A stretch of DNA of 64,000 bases from Schizochytrium sp. TIO01 (lineage: Eukaryota; Sar; Bigyra; Thraustochytrida; Thraustochytriidae), in contig SMSO01000007.1 of assembly GCA_004764695.1 (NCBI GenBank), forward strand, positions 575,501 through 639,500, given 5' to 3'. Both the position numbers and the translations under genes were made by a program. Shown one piece after another: positions 39,802 to 52,300 of the stretch. Positions within the stretch are counted from its first letter, which is position 1. Each line of letters starts with the position of its first letter. Under the pieces are notes generated by a model. The model was not told where the DNA came from, searched no databases, and saw only the letters and a program-made list of their open reading frames with translations.

Positions 39802-40605
39802 GCAGACAGACAGACGACATACGGCGAAGAACCACGCCCGCAGTCCTGTCCGTCTGCTTTGTACAGGCTTCACAGTTCAAGACTCAAGACCACCACCACC
39901 ACCTTTTGGCTCAGCCTAGCAGCGATGAGGAAAGCGCTCGATCGAATCCCAAGCATCTGCCGCCGCTGCTTCGTCGCCCTCGTCTTCCTCGCGAGCGTTG
40001 TTCATTCTGCCAGCCGGCTCTGGGCGGTGGCTCATCTTGGAACGCGACTATTCCATAGACAGCCAGCCACCCATGCCTGGCCAGCCACCTGGCCACCCAT
40101 GCAGTCGCAGGTGCCGCTCTTGTGACATGCATGCATGCATGCATGCATGGCAGCGTATCTGCGATGATGCCGTACCTCCAAGCAGATGAGGCAAATCAAG
40201 CCCACGCAGAGACCTGCGATGATGCCGATCCTCAGCTTGCTGGGCGACTCTGAACAAGTTCGACTTGCTGCTGGACGGCTTTCCCGCTTGTTTCACCAAC
40301 CCGCGAGACTTTCGAGCAACGCGGGAGTAAGTGAGTGAGTGAGTGAGAGAGTGAGTGAGTAAGTAAGCATGTATACGTACACGAGGCGAGATGAACGGAT
40401 CGAGCGGATTGAACAACGCCTCGTCAGAGCAAGCAGATCATGAACATATGATATCGCGGTGCTGCTTTGTTTAACTACTCGGCTTCCAAGTCCACTCAGC
40501 TCTGCAAGCATGCACGCACGCACACAGAATTCGAGTCAGCAGACCATCACTGTTTCGAACTGTTTCGAACTGCTTCGAACTGCTTACCTTCAACTTGGAT
40601 CAGCT

Positions 40606-40607
<2 letters not shown>
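39802..40607. other. GC-richer intergenic with short repeats
   Basis: Contains a (GCAT)n palindromic run (40127-40149), a (GAGT)n tract (40321-40367) and a CTGTTTCGAA decamer repeat (40550-40582). No domain-bearing frame. Confidence 0.5.

Positions 40608-40650
<43 letters not shown>
40608..40650. repeat. (CAAT)n microsatellite
   Basis: About 10 CAAT units running directly into the 13-bp minisatellite. Confidence 0.93.
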
Positions 40651-40651
<1 letters not shown>

Positions 40652-40823
40652 AAACAGATCAAAGAAACAGATCAAAGAAACAGATCAAAGAAACAGATCA
40701 AAGAAACAGATCAAAGAAACAAAAACAAAAGAAACAAAAACAAAAGAAACAAATCAAAGAAAGCAAAATCAAAGAAACAGGTCAAAGAAAACAAAATCAA
40801 AGAAACAAATCAAAGGAACAAAC
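40651..40823. repeat. 13-bp minisatellite (ATCAAAGAAACAG)n
   Basis: About five perfect 13-base units ATCAAAGAAACAG, followed by diverged versions (AAACAAAAACAAAAG, ATCAAAGAAAGCAAA). It is joined to the CAAT array without a spacer. Confidence 0.9.
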
Positions 40824-41069
40824 CAATCAATCGATCGATCACCGTTAGACTCCTTCAAGCAAAATGGGGGGCGCTTGAGTCTCTAGATAGAAATACCAGT
40901 TGCCTCAGACACCTCCACGAATCGGGATATTCTTGGCCACTCCTGCACGGAAGCGGGTTATTCTTTTTTTCTTTGTTTCTTTTCCTCTTCTGATTTGGAG
41001 GCTCGATTCCAAAGGCGATTGATCGATCGCTCGCGCCCCCCCGCAAGTGCCTACCTATACTACACTCGT

Positions 41070-41229
41070 AAGCAAGCAAAGCAAAGCAAAGCAAAGCAAA
41101 GCAAAGCAAAGCAAAGCAAAGCAAAGCAAAGCAAAGCAAAGCAAAGCAAAGCAAAGCAAAGCAAAGCAAAGCAAAGCAAAGCAAAGCAAAGCAAAGCAAA
41201 GCAAAGCAAAGCAAAGCAAAGCAAAGCAA
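41070..41229. repeat. (AAAGC)n pentanucleotide microsatellite
   Basis: About 31 near-perfect pentamers. No stop codons in any frame, so ALLCF and KQSKA frames cross it. They are artefacts. Confidence 0.96.
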
Positions 41230-44200
41230 ACCTTGCCACAGCGAGCGATAGCACGTTCATTTTCCCAAGAACGCACCCAACGCAGCAGGACCAAACCAGA
41301 AGCGAAGCGGTGAGCACCTTAGGATCCATCCACTCGAAGACCAGGTAGCCTCCTCCTCATTCGTTGCTGTACCCAGCTACGCAGCACTCGCTGTGTGCAA
41401 GACGCCAGCAGCGGTCACGTTCTGAGATTCGCAGCTGCGACATGGACCTGAGAACGCACTGGCGGCGTTTCAGAAATGCCGAGGAAATGCTTGGGCAGAA
41501 GAAGAGCAGAAGAATAAATAATACAATGAAGGCCGCAAAACCGTCAGAAGAAGAACTCAAAGAGATCGAATTAACTTGATCGAAATGGCATCATTGCACT
41601 TAAGGAAGGAATATTCAGTGTGGCTCGGACTGACATAGGTACTGATAACAACGTACGTACTAGTTGAGACTCGAAGGCCCTTTAACAACTCAACGCGCAT
41701 TCCTGGACGAACCTCGACAGGGCCTTTCTATTCGACCAATCATGGCAATCAATGCGAGGGAAACACACCAAGCTAATAGAATAATACGGAATGACACGGC
41801 TCTCACTATTCTCACCAATTCCAATGGAGCGAGTAGGTATCTTCTACACTTCGAGTAGAGCATTTCGAAGGGAATATATTTTACAGTAGAATATAGGCGT
41901 TTCTTTGCTAGACGACCCCAGGTGAAAAGTGATCATGCTTTTCATTCGTATCGTTTATCCCATCTACGTACATACATATTAGCGGTACTTTTCCATTTTC
42001 CATTTCTTTTCCTTTCTTCATTTTAGACAGACCACATGATGATGCGGAAAATACCTTTTTTAACATTTCTCTCTTTACCGTACATGTTATATATATAATG
42101 TAAAAGCACTATTTTTCTTTTATTTGGTATATTTTTATCTTTTTAACAAATAGTAATATAAGAGAGCACAAGTTCAATTTTGAAAAAGAAAAAAATCAAA
42201 CGTAATACAAATGTTTTAATTTTATTTTTATTTTTAAGGTTTAAAAAAAAATATCAGTGATGTTTTCTTTAATAATATTCTGAGTACATAAACCTTTTCA
42301 GTTTGTAATTATAATAAGTAATAATCCTACTTCGGCCTCTTGAAATACAGACATCGTGTATCCAACTTCATGAATCTGAGGACACCATGACTCTAAAAGC
42401 TCATTCAAAAATCGGATGGCCTACAACCCATTCAAAACCCTATGAGTGATTGTAAAGTTTTTTATTGGAACAAACCAAATAGAACAAAACCTTCCTATTA
42501 AATCAATCGCATCATAGAAACAAGTTCATCTTTATACGTACTTCGCAATCTGGCACTTGGAAAATGCCATTTCCGCCCTTTAATCTTGGTACTTTCCTGA
42601 AGCTGTATACTCTTCTTTTCCGTTTTGTTATGATTGACAGGATTATTATTATTATTACTAACTTAAAATATATTGTCTTTTCCTGTTATAAATAAGGTCG
42701 TTTACTTTACTTCACACACAAATTAACCTGGCGTAAGAAAAGTGTTTAAATATTGGCACCGGGACATGGCTTCTTCTTATGATCCTCCCCCTCCTCCATT
42801 CATCATCACCTAATGATAGAATAATTCCTATAAACTTTCGCTCCGTGCACGAACCAGCTTTATTAAATAATTATTTTTATCAGCGTTTTTTTCTTTATTT
42901 TTAATGTTAATGAGCTTACACGAAGTTTTGCAATTTATTTCGTGCTCGATTTTTCAAGGAGAGAAAACTGAAAACAAACCACATTTCACATGGAGAAAAC
43001 ATCAGCGGGAAGTAGGTGGTCGCAAACTTAACTCCTACTTCTATGCAATCTGCCTTTTTGCTCACATTTAATCCGCAGAAAGCTATCATTTTGTAAGCAG
43101 TCTGGTGAACACCAACGAGGGATTAACAGACAAAGTGCTGAGCGAGAAGACGTAGCTCTACTCTGTGCAATCCAAGTTTGCGGGTACAAATCCTTGCATC
43201 GTTTCAGATTGGTCACTCTGAATTAGGAGAAAGTCTATTCTGGACTGGATATAGCCCGAATACTGTTGCAGAGTGTAATTCCATCTTTCGAATTTTCTAT
43301 GATTACTATTATTATTATTCAGAAAATAGAAAGGAACCAATAAGTGCTCTTCCCAACCGAACCAAACGTTTGTACCTCTGCATCAGCAGGCATTCGGTGT
43401 CCCTGTATATAGTTAAAAATCAAACTCTCTCCTTATTAAATGAATACCCTTAGCAACTGCTTAACTAGATACATATGCTCCTGTCTAAAAGCTTCGTTGA
43501 AATGTACTTCTCTTTTTAATCCAAGTAATATGCACTTCATTGGGTCATTGAACTTTATTTATGCATACGCTGTATGTATCCCCCGTGATGTCCTGGATTG
43601 TGCCTCTTGCATCTGAGTTCTGGTGCGTTAGTGCATTAGAGCACAGAGACCTATCGCCCTCTTTGCATATTTTTTATTTTTATGCTTCCTGGTTCACTCT
43701 CTTGGATATCGTGCATGATCAAGAACGGGACAGTACAACAGCAAACCTCCATAACCGGGGTAAAACATGTAACGCTATCCATGACGGACTGAAGCGCATA
43801 AATTACATCCAGACAGAGACCTGCTCGTCAGGAAGCAGCCAAAAGTAGGCAATCAACCCAACTTCCGTGGGGGGGTGCCACACAACAGTAGTCGAATACA
43901 TTGATCACTTTTGAACCAAACTAAACATGCAAAAATATACATTACATCTCTTTCATTCGAAATGAGTGTTTCTTACAAAATGTACCCGAAGACTCATATG
44001 AATGTTCTGTAGATATAATCTTGTTCCCGATATTGGCGCATCTTAGGATAGTACAGATCTTCAAACACAGCAAGTTAATTCGTCAAATTAATCAAGCCAC
44101 TGCGACCTTACCAATTTTACTCTTGAAATATATATATATATGTTAACTTTTCCTAACAAACTTTATAGACAATTGTTTTTAGTTTGTTTTTATTTACTTC

Positions 44201-46223
44201 TTTTTAAATAAAATTTTAGCCATACAACTGTTTTCCTTACCTCATTTTAAATAAGAATAAAATATAGTGGAAAGGCTGGCTAAGATATATTCATTTAATT
44301 GAAAAGCCAAATTTTAAAAAATAATATAATATTAAAAAATCTCAGAACTCAGAATATTATATATATTCCTCCAAACCCTCAGGATGGGCCGGTTAGCCAG
44401 GTGCGCTTGTTTAGAACCAGACCATTTTATTTTTTAATCGTTTGAATTTATAAAAACCAAGACACTGATGCCTTTATCAAATATTTGACAAAGTTATAGG
44501 TAATTACCCAAATCATTTTAGACGTATATTTTGTATATATAGGGGATTTAATTTTAAAAAAAAAAAATAAGAAAATAAAAAGGAAAGGAAAGGGAAGGGA
44601 AGTTAAGTTAAGTTACAGTTCAACCCGAAAATAGTCAATATCATAATATTAGAATAGAACAACTGTAGTTTATAATGTCCAAAAGATCATGCATCAAAGT
44701 AATATTGCTACATTTTCTTGCACATGTCTCCCCTTATATCATATTCAATAACTGAACTATTTTAACTACGCGTAGGTTTGATCTTTTATTCTAAAAACTG
44801 GAATAACGAGTAGAACACAAGATTGGCGAGATGAGATGCATAACAGCATAACACACAGAAATACTCTCTAGTAGCTAAGAGTACGTACAAGCAACGAGAA
44901 TACTTAATAAGAACTCTATGAATAGAAAAATGCCCATCAATCCAGCTTTCTTCAACATGTACCTAGATTCATCCCTAGTGCAAGAAATCATTCCAAAAGA
45001 CAGAAGGTGCGATACATTCTTATATTATGTAACATCGATGTAACGCAAATTGTTGGCGTTTTAAATGTGCATTAACGCAAACGAAAGTCTCTTTCAATTG
45101 GTGATAAAGCTCAACAATTCATTATGATGAGAGGAGGAGCTGACTCTTTAGGTGAGGCAAAGCAGTCTTAGGTTTTTAGCAACTTTAATTCGCTGCCTAT
45201 GCAGTTTTTCATGGCGTAGAAATGATTTATTCCCTAACTTCTCAATGCTGTTTTGGGACTTCGAAGGGGTGTTACGACTCAATTATCTCTCTTGTTTGTT
45301 TCCGTAATCAACATCTTTGTATTATCAATTTAACAAAACACTGATTGCAGGAGAAAAGAAAAGCGAGCTCGGGCATTTTTTAATCATCATAGAGATAGCT
45401 CGGAATTCCAGGCTTGATCCATCGAAGATGCAACCCACAGCCCAAAGAAGAACCTTCATCGATTGCTTTTTTCCAAACTGATGTCCAGATAAGCACGTTC
45501 ATTACATCCAGTCCACGCAAACATCCCATCAGCAAAATTGCCCTTGGCCTTTGAAAAATATATATATTGCATTCTGATAACTTGATTTACTTTACCTGCT
45601 TTAAAATAACAGAGAATGTCTAATTTCTATCTAATTCCAATCAAAAGGTTGCGAACGCTGCAGCATTTCCAATGCTGCACTATTGTTCTGCGGTCCTTTC
45701 AGATGGTGAAAGCTACTCGCCCGTAGCTGAGTGATTAGGTACCCAATGTATTTGCTTGTATCCTATTCTATTCACATTCGAGATTACAGCTTTTATATAC
45801 ATACCAGTGTAATTTTTGGACAGAATGACTTAAGTTCAAAATAATAGAACATCCAAGCCATGGTAGTCGCATCGCCATGACGCCAACTAATTGACAAATC
45901 ATAGACTTTCATGTAATAACAGGTACTACACTGAACAAAAGTAGTTTCCTTAAATTGCAAAAACTAAACGTCAACTCACGCCTACTACAACTCTTTTCCT
46001 TTTTTTGGTACCAACCTTTTTTTAAATTAAGTATTAATAACTATAACCCACTTAGTTCCTTTTAACAGCATCTACTAATGAAGAAAAAAGAAGAAAAACT
46101 TACTGAAGATAGCTAAGCAGGGTAAAATGGTTGTGACAATAAATATGAAGTAAACCTCACCCAATTGTGGTCTGTGGAACCACAGGCTTGCTAGTCTATT
46201 TTTATAATAGCCCTGTTGGAAGA
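41230..46223. other. mostly AT-rich intergenic, no supported gene
   Basis: Few simple repeats. Small ATG-started frames such as 43561-43848 (95 codons) have no domain. Short non-repetitive coding-like runs (for example 41664-41858, TTG start) could be old transposon fragments. Confidence 0.4.
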
Positions 46224-46313
46224 AAGAGTGAGAGAAAGGAAGGAAAGGAAGCAAGGAAGGAAAGGAAGCAAGGAAGCAAGGAAGCAAGGAAGCAAGGAAG
46301 CAAGGAAGAAGGC
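46224..46313. repeat. (GGAAGCAA) octamer and GGAA repeat
   Basis: Alternating GGAAGGAA and GGAAGCAA units, becoming pure (GGAAGCAA)n towards the right end. Confidence 0.9.
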
Positions 46314-49190
46314 AGGGGTTTTAAGAGAGGGACGTGACGTGACGTTTTGGACGAACTTTGGTACAAATTCCCAAGCATGAGAAACTTGAGCCCAAACTTC
46401 AAGCCGAGAGGGACATCATTTATTGAGTGCTCTCTCCTTTTTCTTTTATTCTTTTCAATCTTAAAATTTGAGGAAATAATCAATACACCACAATAACAAT
46501 TAGATCTGAAGCGAGGCAGCTGCTGTCATGGAGATGAATCCACGTTCTCGCGTTCAATTAAAAGGCAAGCTCGTTATATCAAATATGAGCTTAACTTACA
46601 TAGTCTGTTTTAGTAGCTAAGCTGTTGCTACCTTATGAAACAGTATTCAGACATACGAATAGCTGGTCTTCAACAGAGTAGTCTACCAGTATGTGTAAGG
46701 CTGAAACAGCTAGTAGTGATGCACCTGCTTTGCGATGATAAAGGAACTATGTAGCAGAAATTAGTAGGTGCGTACTTAGTAGCCTAAAATAAAGAACTTC
46801 CTACTACCCCTAAATTGCTATTTATACAAAGAGGTGCGAGAAGCAGAAAGAACTAATAATGGCAAACTACGCCGCCGAGAAGTGCTTTTCAAAAGTTGCA
46901 TCCATATTTTGATCTACTTTGTTTGATTAACTGTAGAACAATACCTAATATCGATTTTAGATGATAAAATTCTAGATCTGAATGTTGATAAAATTGGCCC
47001 TTGCCTTTAAAGCAGGGTGCTCAGGGAAAATGCGTGGCAAGGAATCAATAATAATTACTTTCCATTGCAATAAATTCATTCCACGTTTTGCTTTCTTTAT
47101 TTATTTTACATCTAGGATTATGCAACATAACAAAAGTCTCTGCAAAACTCCAGTCAATAAAAAGAAATTCAAGCAGGTTCTCTTCCCAAACAAAGATGAA
47201 TAAAAAGAGTAATCACTTAGTAATATAGTGTACCCTAATAAACTACTTTTTCAATTTGTGGTCGTGGTGTTTGCCCGCTTCCTCTAGCCATGCGCGATTT
47301 GCAATCTTTAATGCACTCACGGCCATTAGGTACCTACCTCCAAATAAGAAATTATCAATTACGATGCTCCTAGGTCATATTAATTTCATGAAGTTGTCTG
47401 TGAGTGAATATGTTTCTCTTAATTGTGTGCCCCTTGTGGGTGAGACCTTTAAGCCTAACCAACGAGACGGAATTTGTAGTTTTGTGAAGAAAACCATCTA
47501 CGAGTCCGGTCGACTTGTAGACTAAGTTGGCTGTAGTGACAAGGTAGTTAGTTACCTCATGGCTTCTCACAACAAATATTACTATTTTTTTCATACGTTC
47601 AAAATGCGATAGCGACCGAGGGATGTGCGTTAAAGAAATCAGAGCATGCATCCTCAAATCGATTTAGTCAATATACTATTGCCTTGATAGTAGTATAATA
47701 TAATATATATTATATTATATACATGCTGGTACCACATAGTTGAGTTAGTAGCTCCTTTTTTCTTCTTTTTCTTTTTTTTCTCTTCGTTGGCATTTCTAAT
47801 GGTGTGATTACAACAGTTGGTTATTTTTTCTTTTTTGCGTTGTTGGTGGCATCCAATTCATTTATTTAATGCGATTAGGCCCTTAAGTTACCTCTAAATA
47901 ATAAAACATTAAAATAAAACATTAACTAATGGGATTATCTGACTAGGGATAGTACTAGTGACATACTCCAAAGTAAACAAAATTTATTTAAAGTATAAAC
48001 CTTGATAATGAGAGTACACACGAACAATGAGCCTTATATATTATCTTTTGGATTTCTGTAATTTTCTGTCTTTTCTTTTTTGTTTTATTGCCCCTCCACC
48101 CTATAGTACTAAATATTTGGAGGCTAATATCATGCTCAAAGTATTTCTATTTTGAAATAAATGCGAACTTGAAAATTAGAATGATAAAGCACCATTGGAT
48201 ACTCCTATTGAAGTGTTTTCTACTGATTGGTGGTAGTGTGCACACGAGCAGATCTGGCGTGCTGTGGAAACTGAACTGCCTCTCACCACTCAGACACCGG
48301 CTGCTCCTGAGTTTTTGGGCTTTTGCACAAACACCTATTTTTTAATTTCAAAATTGATCTCAAAAAGTAGTTTCCGGTTCCATTTTGCAAAAGCGTTATC
48401 AAAACCTAAAGTTTCGAGAAACTTTCTCGGGTTCAACTCAAAGAAGTTGGGCATTACATTGGTTTTTGAACCAGGCATTGTGCGATGTTTAACAATTATT
48501 TCGGTTGCACGACGCACTTGGACCGAAGAATAAAGTTAAAAGGCTTAAGGGGGGCGAGGATAGAAGGCCCACCTCAAGTTTATGGTTTGTTTCTGTTATT
48601 GTCTGTTTCTTATCATCTTCCTTTGATTTTCTTTTCTTTATTGAAGTTGTACGTACTATCATTTTCAGACCAACATACTTGAGCCCGGTACCTACCACAT
48701 AACTCACAAGCCGTTCACGAAGTTCACGCAAGGCCATCACTCTGTATATATAAATTTATAAACACAATATTTACAATGTGCAAACAAATTAATCAAAAGA
48801 GTATCTAATGGCCGAGATGTGCTCTCCCTCTGCTCCGATGAAAATACCCGAGCAAAGCTAGCTAGCTAGTTATTTGATCTAGGTATCTAAAATTTACAAT
48901 AACCGATATTTGGGTTAGTGGAACAACCCTTTCTCCATTTTGAGGCAATGAAAGTGAGCTTCCAGCATCCAAGTTGAGAAGAGCAAAAGGCAAAGGACGC
49001 AACAAAGGAAGTTTACCTAATTGGAAGGTTGTAGCAGTCAAGCGTTTTAATGTATATGTTTCAAACAACGAAGGTTTCTCTATTTTCTTTTCAAATAACA
49101 AGAAATAAGGTTAGAAACTTCAATCGTTTTATCTCCGAAAGAAAACGTAAAATTGCTTTTTGGTTTTTTCCTTTAAAGTATGTTGAAGAT
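46314..49190. other. AT-rich intergenic, no supported gene
   Basis: Only short frames without domains. Contains the perfect AT palindrome at 47694-47719, listed separately. Confidence 0.45.
47694..47719. repeat. 26-bp perfect AT palindrome
   Basis: TATAATATAATAT followed directly by its exact reverse complement, with no loop. It contains only A and T, so it could extrude as a cruciform or simply be AT-rich chance. Confidence 0.85.
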
Positions 49191-49340
49191 GTCCGAGCGC
49201 AGCCTCTTCTTCGTAGCCTTTCATAATTTGGAGTGTCCGAGAAATTAGCTAGTTTTTTTTTCGTCTTCCGAGTGCAGTCTTCTTCATGGCTTTTCATAAT
49301 TTGGAGTGTCCGAGAAGTTAGCTAGTACTTTTTCCGTCTC
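49191..49340. repeat. direct tandem duplication, unit about 75 bp
   Basis: Two adjacent copies (49191-49265 and 49266-49340). They share CCGAG.GCAG, TTTCATAATTTGGAGTGTCC and GAGAA.TTAGCTAGT, and each ends near a T-run then CGTC. They differ at scattered single bases. Confidence 0.88.
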
Positions 49341-52300
49341 AAGTTTCTTTTAGAGGAACAGAATCAATCTTCTGCCTCGCTGTCTCACGAACTTTTGAGG
49401 GATGTTGGCTTTAATAAAATGCCTCACCAAAAGTGTTCGCCTTCTCTCCATTTATAAACCATCAAAGTGAATCTGCTTGATTGACATATTTCAAAGGGTC
49501 TAATGGCCATGGTCTACATGAAACATGCATGATCAACTTAGAATCACTCCGCTCGTTCACATGGTTTTCTTCAAAGCGACACTCGATTCGCATACATACT
49601 TTTCTTCTTTCTTTCTTCAGCTTGAAATAACGACCCCGCGATGGGATTAAGTTGGTACCTGCCTACCTATACTACTTCATGTGGCAAAAGGTTGGCGAGG
49701 AGTCACACCTCAGGTAACTTGAGCTCCCCATAATGAGTAGCTAGTTTGAGTCTTTCCTCGAAAGAAAAGATGTTAACTCAATACATCCATCGGCCCAGGA
49801 GGATAATTAAAGCCCCCCCCCCCCCGCCCCCGAGTAACACTCATACGTAGAAGGAACCTACAGTAGTAGGTAGTATGCATTTAGCACTAGCATTTCAAGG
49901 AGTCAGAGAACTGCAAAACTTCACATTCAGAGGTCGGTACTACCTCATGCAAGTCATATCATGATTCGTGGTCTACACTGTAGATGATTCAAGTAAATCT
50001 GTTTTTGCACTTGGCTCCCACAACCTGTGCTTCAAATAAATCTTTATTTAGTGGGGTTCCAAAACTATTTGCAGATATCTGAGACATACAAGACCAGGGC
50101 CAAGAACGCCAGCATTGCTCAGCACCAGGTTTAGCCAACGAGCTTCTCCTGGCTAGGTACATACTTTCCTATAAATGATTTTGACAAGGTGGTGAAGAAA
50201 CAGAGCGTGCGCCTTGCGCAAACGCCAGGAGGGAAAATAGTTTTTAAAACTTCCTATCTAGCTCCTCTTTCCTTATCAACACTTTGTTTTGAATTATTAT
50301 GAGTTTAACTTTTTTTCTTCTTTGAAAGATAATTTTACATTTTAAATAAATGATAAAATGTATTGTCTTAGAAACCTCAGAACGTTTTTGTAGGCTTGAA
50401 TAAAAGAAATAAATATAGAATACCGGGAACACAGTCTGCACTGTGCTGGCATGATTTCTTGGATGGAGCTGGAGCGAGTGTAAAGAATAGCAATGTGTCG
50501 AGTTTTCCTAGTTGGCTGATATGTACAATAAAGATCTACCCTTCACCGCTAAAGGCTCAAGCATGCGAAAGTGGCTATTATGGACGACACTCAATCCAAC
50601 GAACCGGTCTCAATTTAGTTCCTCACTCCTAGTTCCTTTTCTTTTTTTCTTTTCTTTTTTTAAATTTATTTTTTAAATGACCATTGATTGATTAAAATTT
50701 TGAACATTTAACAAAGTTACTTTTTGATTTTAACTTTTTCAGATTCTATTTGCTCGGACTCTATATTTCTACATGATTAAGACAAGGACACGCATCTTCA
50801 ACAATAAAGAGATAACTTATCTATTTATATCCCATCCTCCAACATATAGCAAGGTGCAAAGCTACTCTTACGAGCTAGATCAACTCAAGGTATACAATTG
50901 TATTGCTCTAGAATTAGCTGGATTAAATCCCGTACCACCGTTCCAACTATGAGCTGTACGAATCTTTTGAATTTAAGTATATGGCAATCTTGCAGACCCA
51001 CTTTCTTTTAACTTTGGGAAAACGTAGGTTGTAGGGAGACGCCCCTGTCATTATTGATTTCTCTCTGAAGTCCAATACAGAGTTGTTATTCTTGACTCCC
51101 CCTAATTGAACTACCTGCCATATAATCCATGTTTATTTCATTTTCACTAAATGTGCCTATCTACCTTCTATGTGCAAGCAAACATTCATTTTCTAACTCA
51201 TGCAATCTGCTTCTCTTTCTTTCTTTTTTGTTGGTCTTTCTTTGATAAAAATTGTTGCCCGATAAGTTTTCTTAGGTTTCTATCCTCAATCTCCGAGTGA
51301 AAAGGTATTCCTTGGAACATCCTAACTCTTTCGAAGTTACGACGAGAAAAGGTCTACTTGGAGTGCTTGGAAGCATTGGTTTGCGACACCAAGAACATCT
51401 GAAGGAGAGAGAGAAGATAGTTCTGCCATTCCATTTCGCTTGAACCCAGGTTTGCTCGCTTTCCTGCGTGCTTCTTGAAGCTGCTTCTTGCGCCGCGGAA
51501 TCAATCATCAAAGCTTGATCTAACCATGGTGTTAAAAGAAGAAGCAGGCAGATCTCGCTGAGCAATTGAAAGAACGATGACGATCGGATCTCGCACTGGC
51601 TGGACGTGTGCATAAATGGTGGGCAGCGCTTGGACCACCGTGATGGTGGCGCAAGTTGAACGATGCGGGACGTCGCAGAAGCCTGCGTAAACGAGGCAAC
51701 AGGAACAGTAGCACTCTCACTCAGAGGCAATGTATTTCAAGATAAACTTTTCCTTTCTTTTCTTTTCTTTTCTTTTCTCTTTTTTTTTTTTGGTTAAAGT
51801 GAGCCTCTGGGGAAAAGCTAAAACACCCACTCAACAAGCTATATAGTCCCTACACTAGTACCAAATTACTTTCGAAGTAATGGACCACACACAACGCAAA
51901 AACGGTTGCCATCACTTTCGTTCGTACTAACTCAACTCATGTGAGTAGTAATTAAAGTTTCTAAACCTGTCTTGCCAATCTTCAGTAGGTGTCTATCTAT
52001 GAATTCATTCACTTTATTTCAGAATGAAATTCTATTCTAGGTAGTACCTACAAGCAAGCCGTGATCAAGCAAACGCCACAGCGCTAGCTTGATGAAAATC
52101 GAGATGCTTGATGAAATTTGAGATTTTATTTTCATTCTTTTTTTATCTTTTTCTTTAACAACCCCATCAAACTTACACGTACTCTATACTTTGATCCATT
52201 CAAAGGAAGTCAGTTCAAACTGATACGCGTATTCTGTCAACTTGTTCTGTCAATCTGAGCTCTTGAGGAGGAGAGAAGAAGTGGTTCCCATACGAGGATA

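Noticed and set aside
39263-39880. Open frames of 150-205 codons reading CLFV repeats on the minus strand
   Set aside because: They are the translation of the (CAAA)n array, which has no stop codon in any frame.
41055-41348. Frames reading ALLCF or KQSKA over the AAAGC array
   Set aside because: Same artefact: the pentanucleotide repeat is stop-free in all frames.
50880-51000. Short words resembling small-subunit rRNA (AATTCTAGAGC and GTAGTTGG-like on the minus strand)
   Set aside because: The words are not in rRNA order or spacing, and no longer collinear match can be seen.
51272-51730. 152-codon minus-strand frame
   Set aside because: It starts at TTG, and the Ser/Arg-rich composition without a domain suits chance openness.
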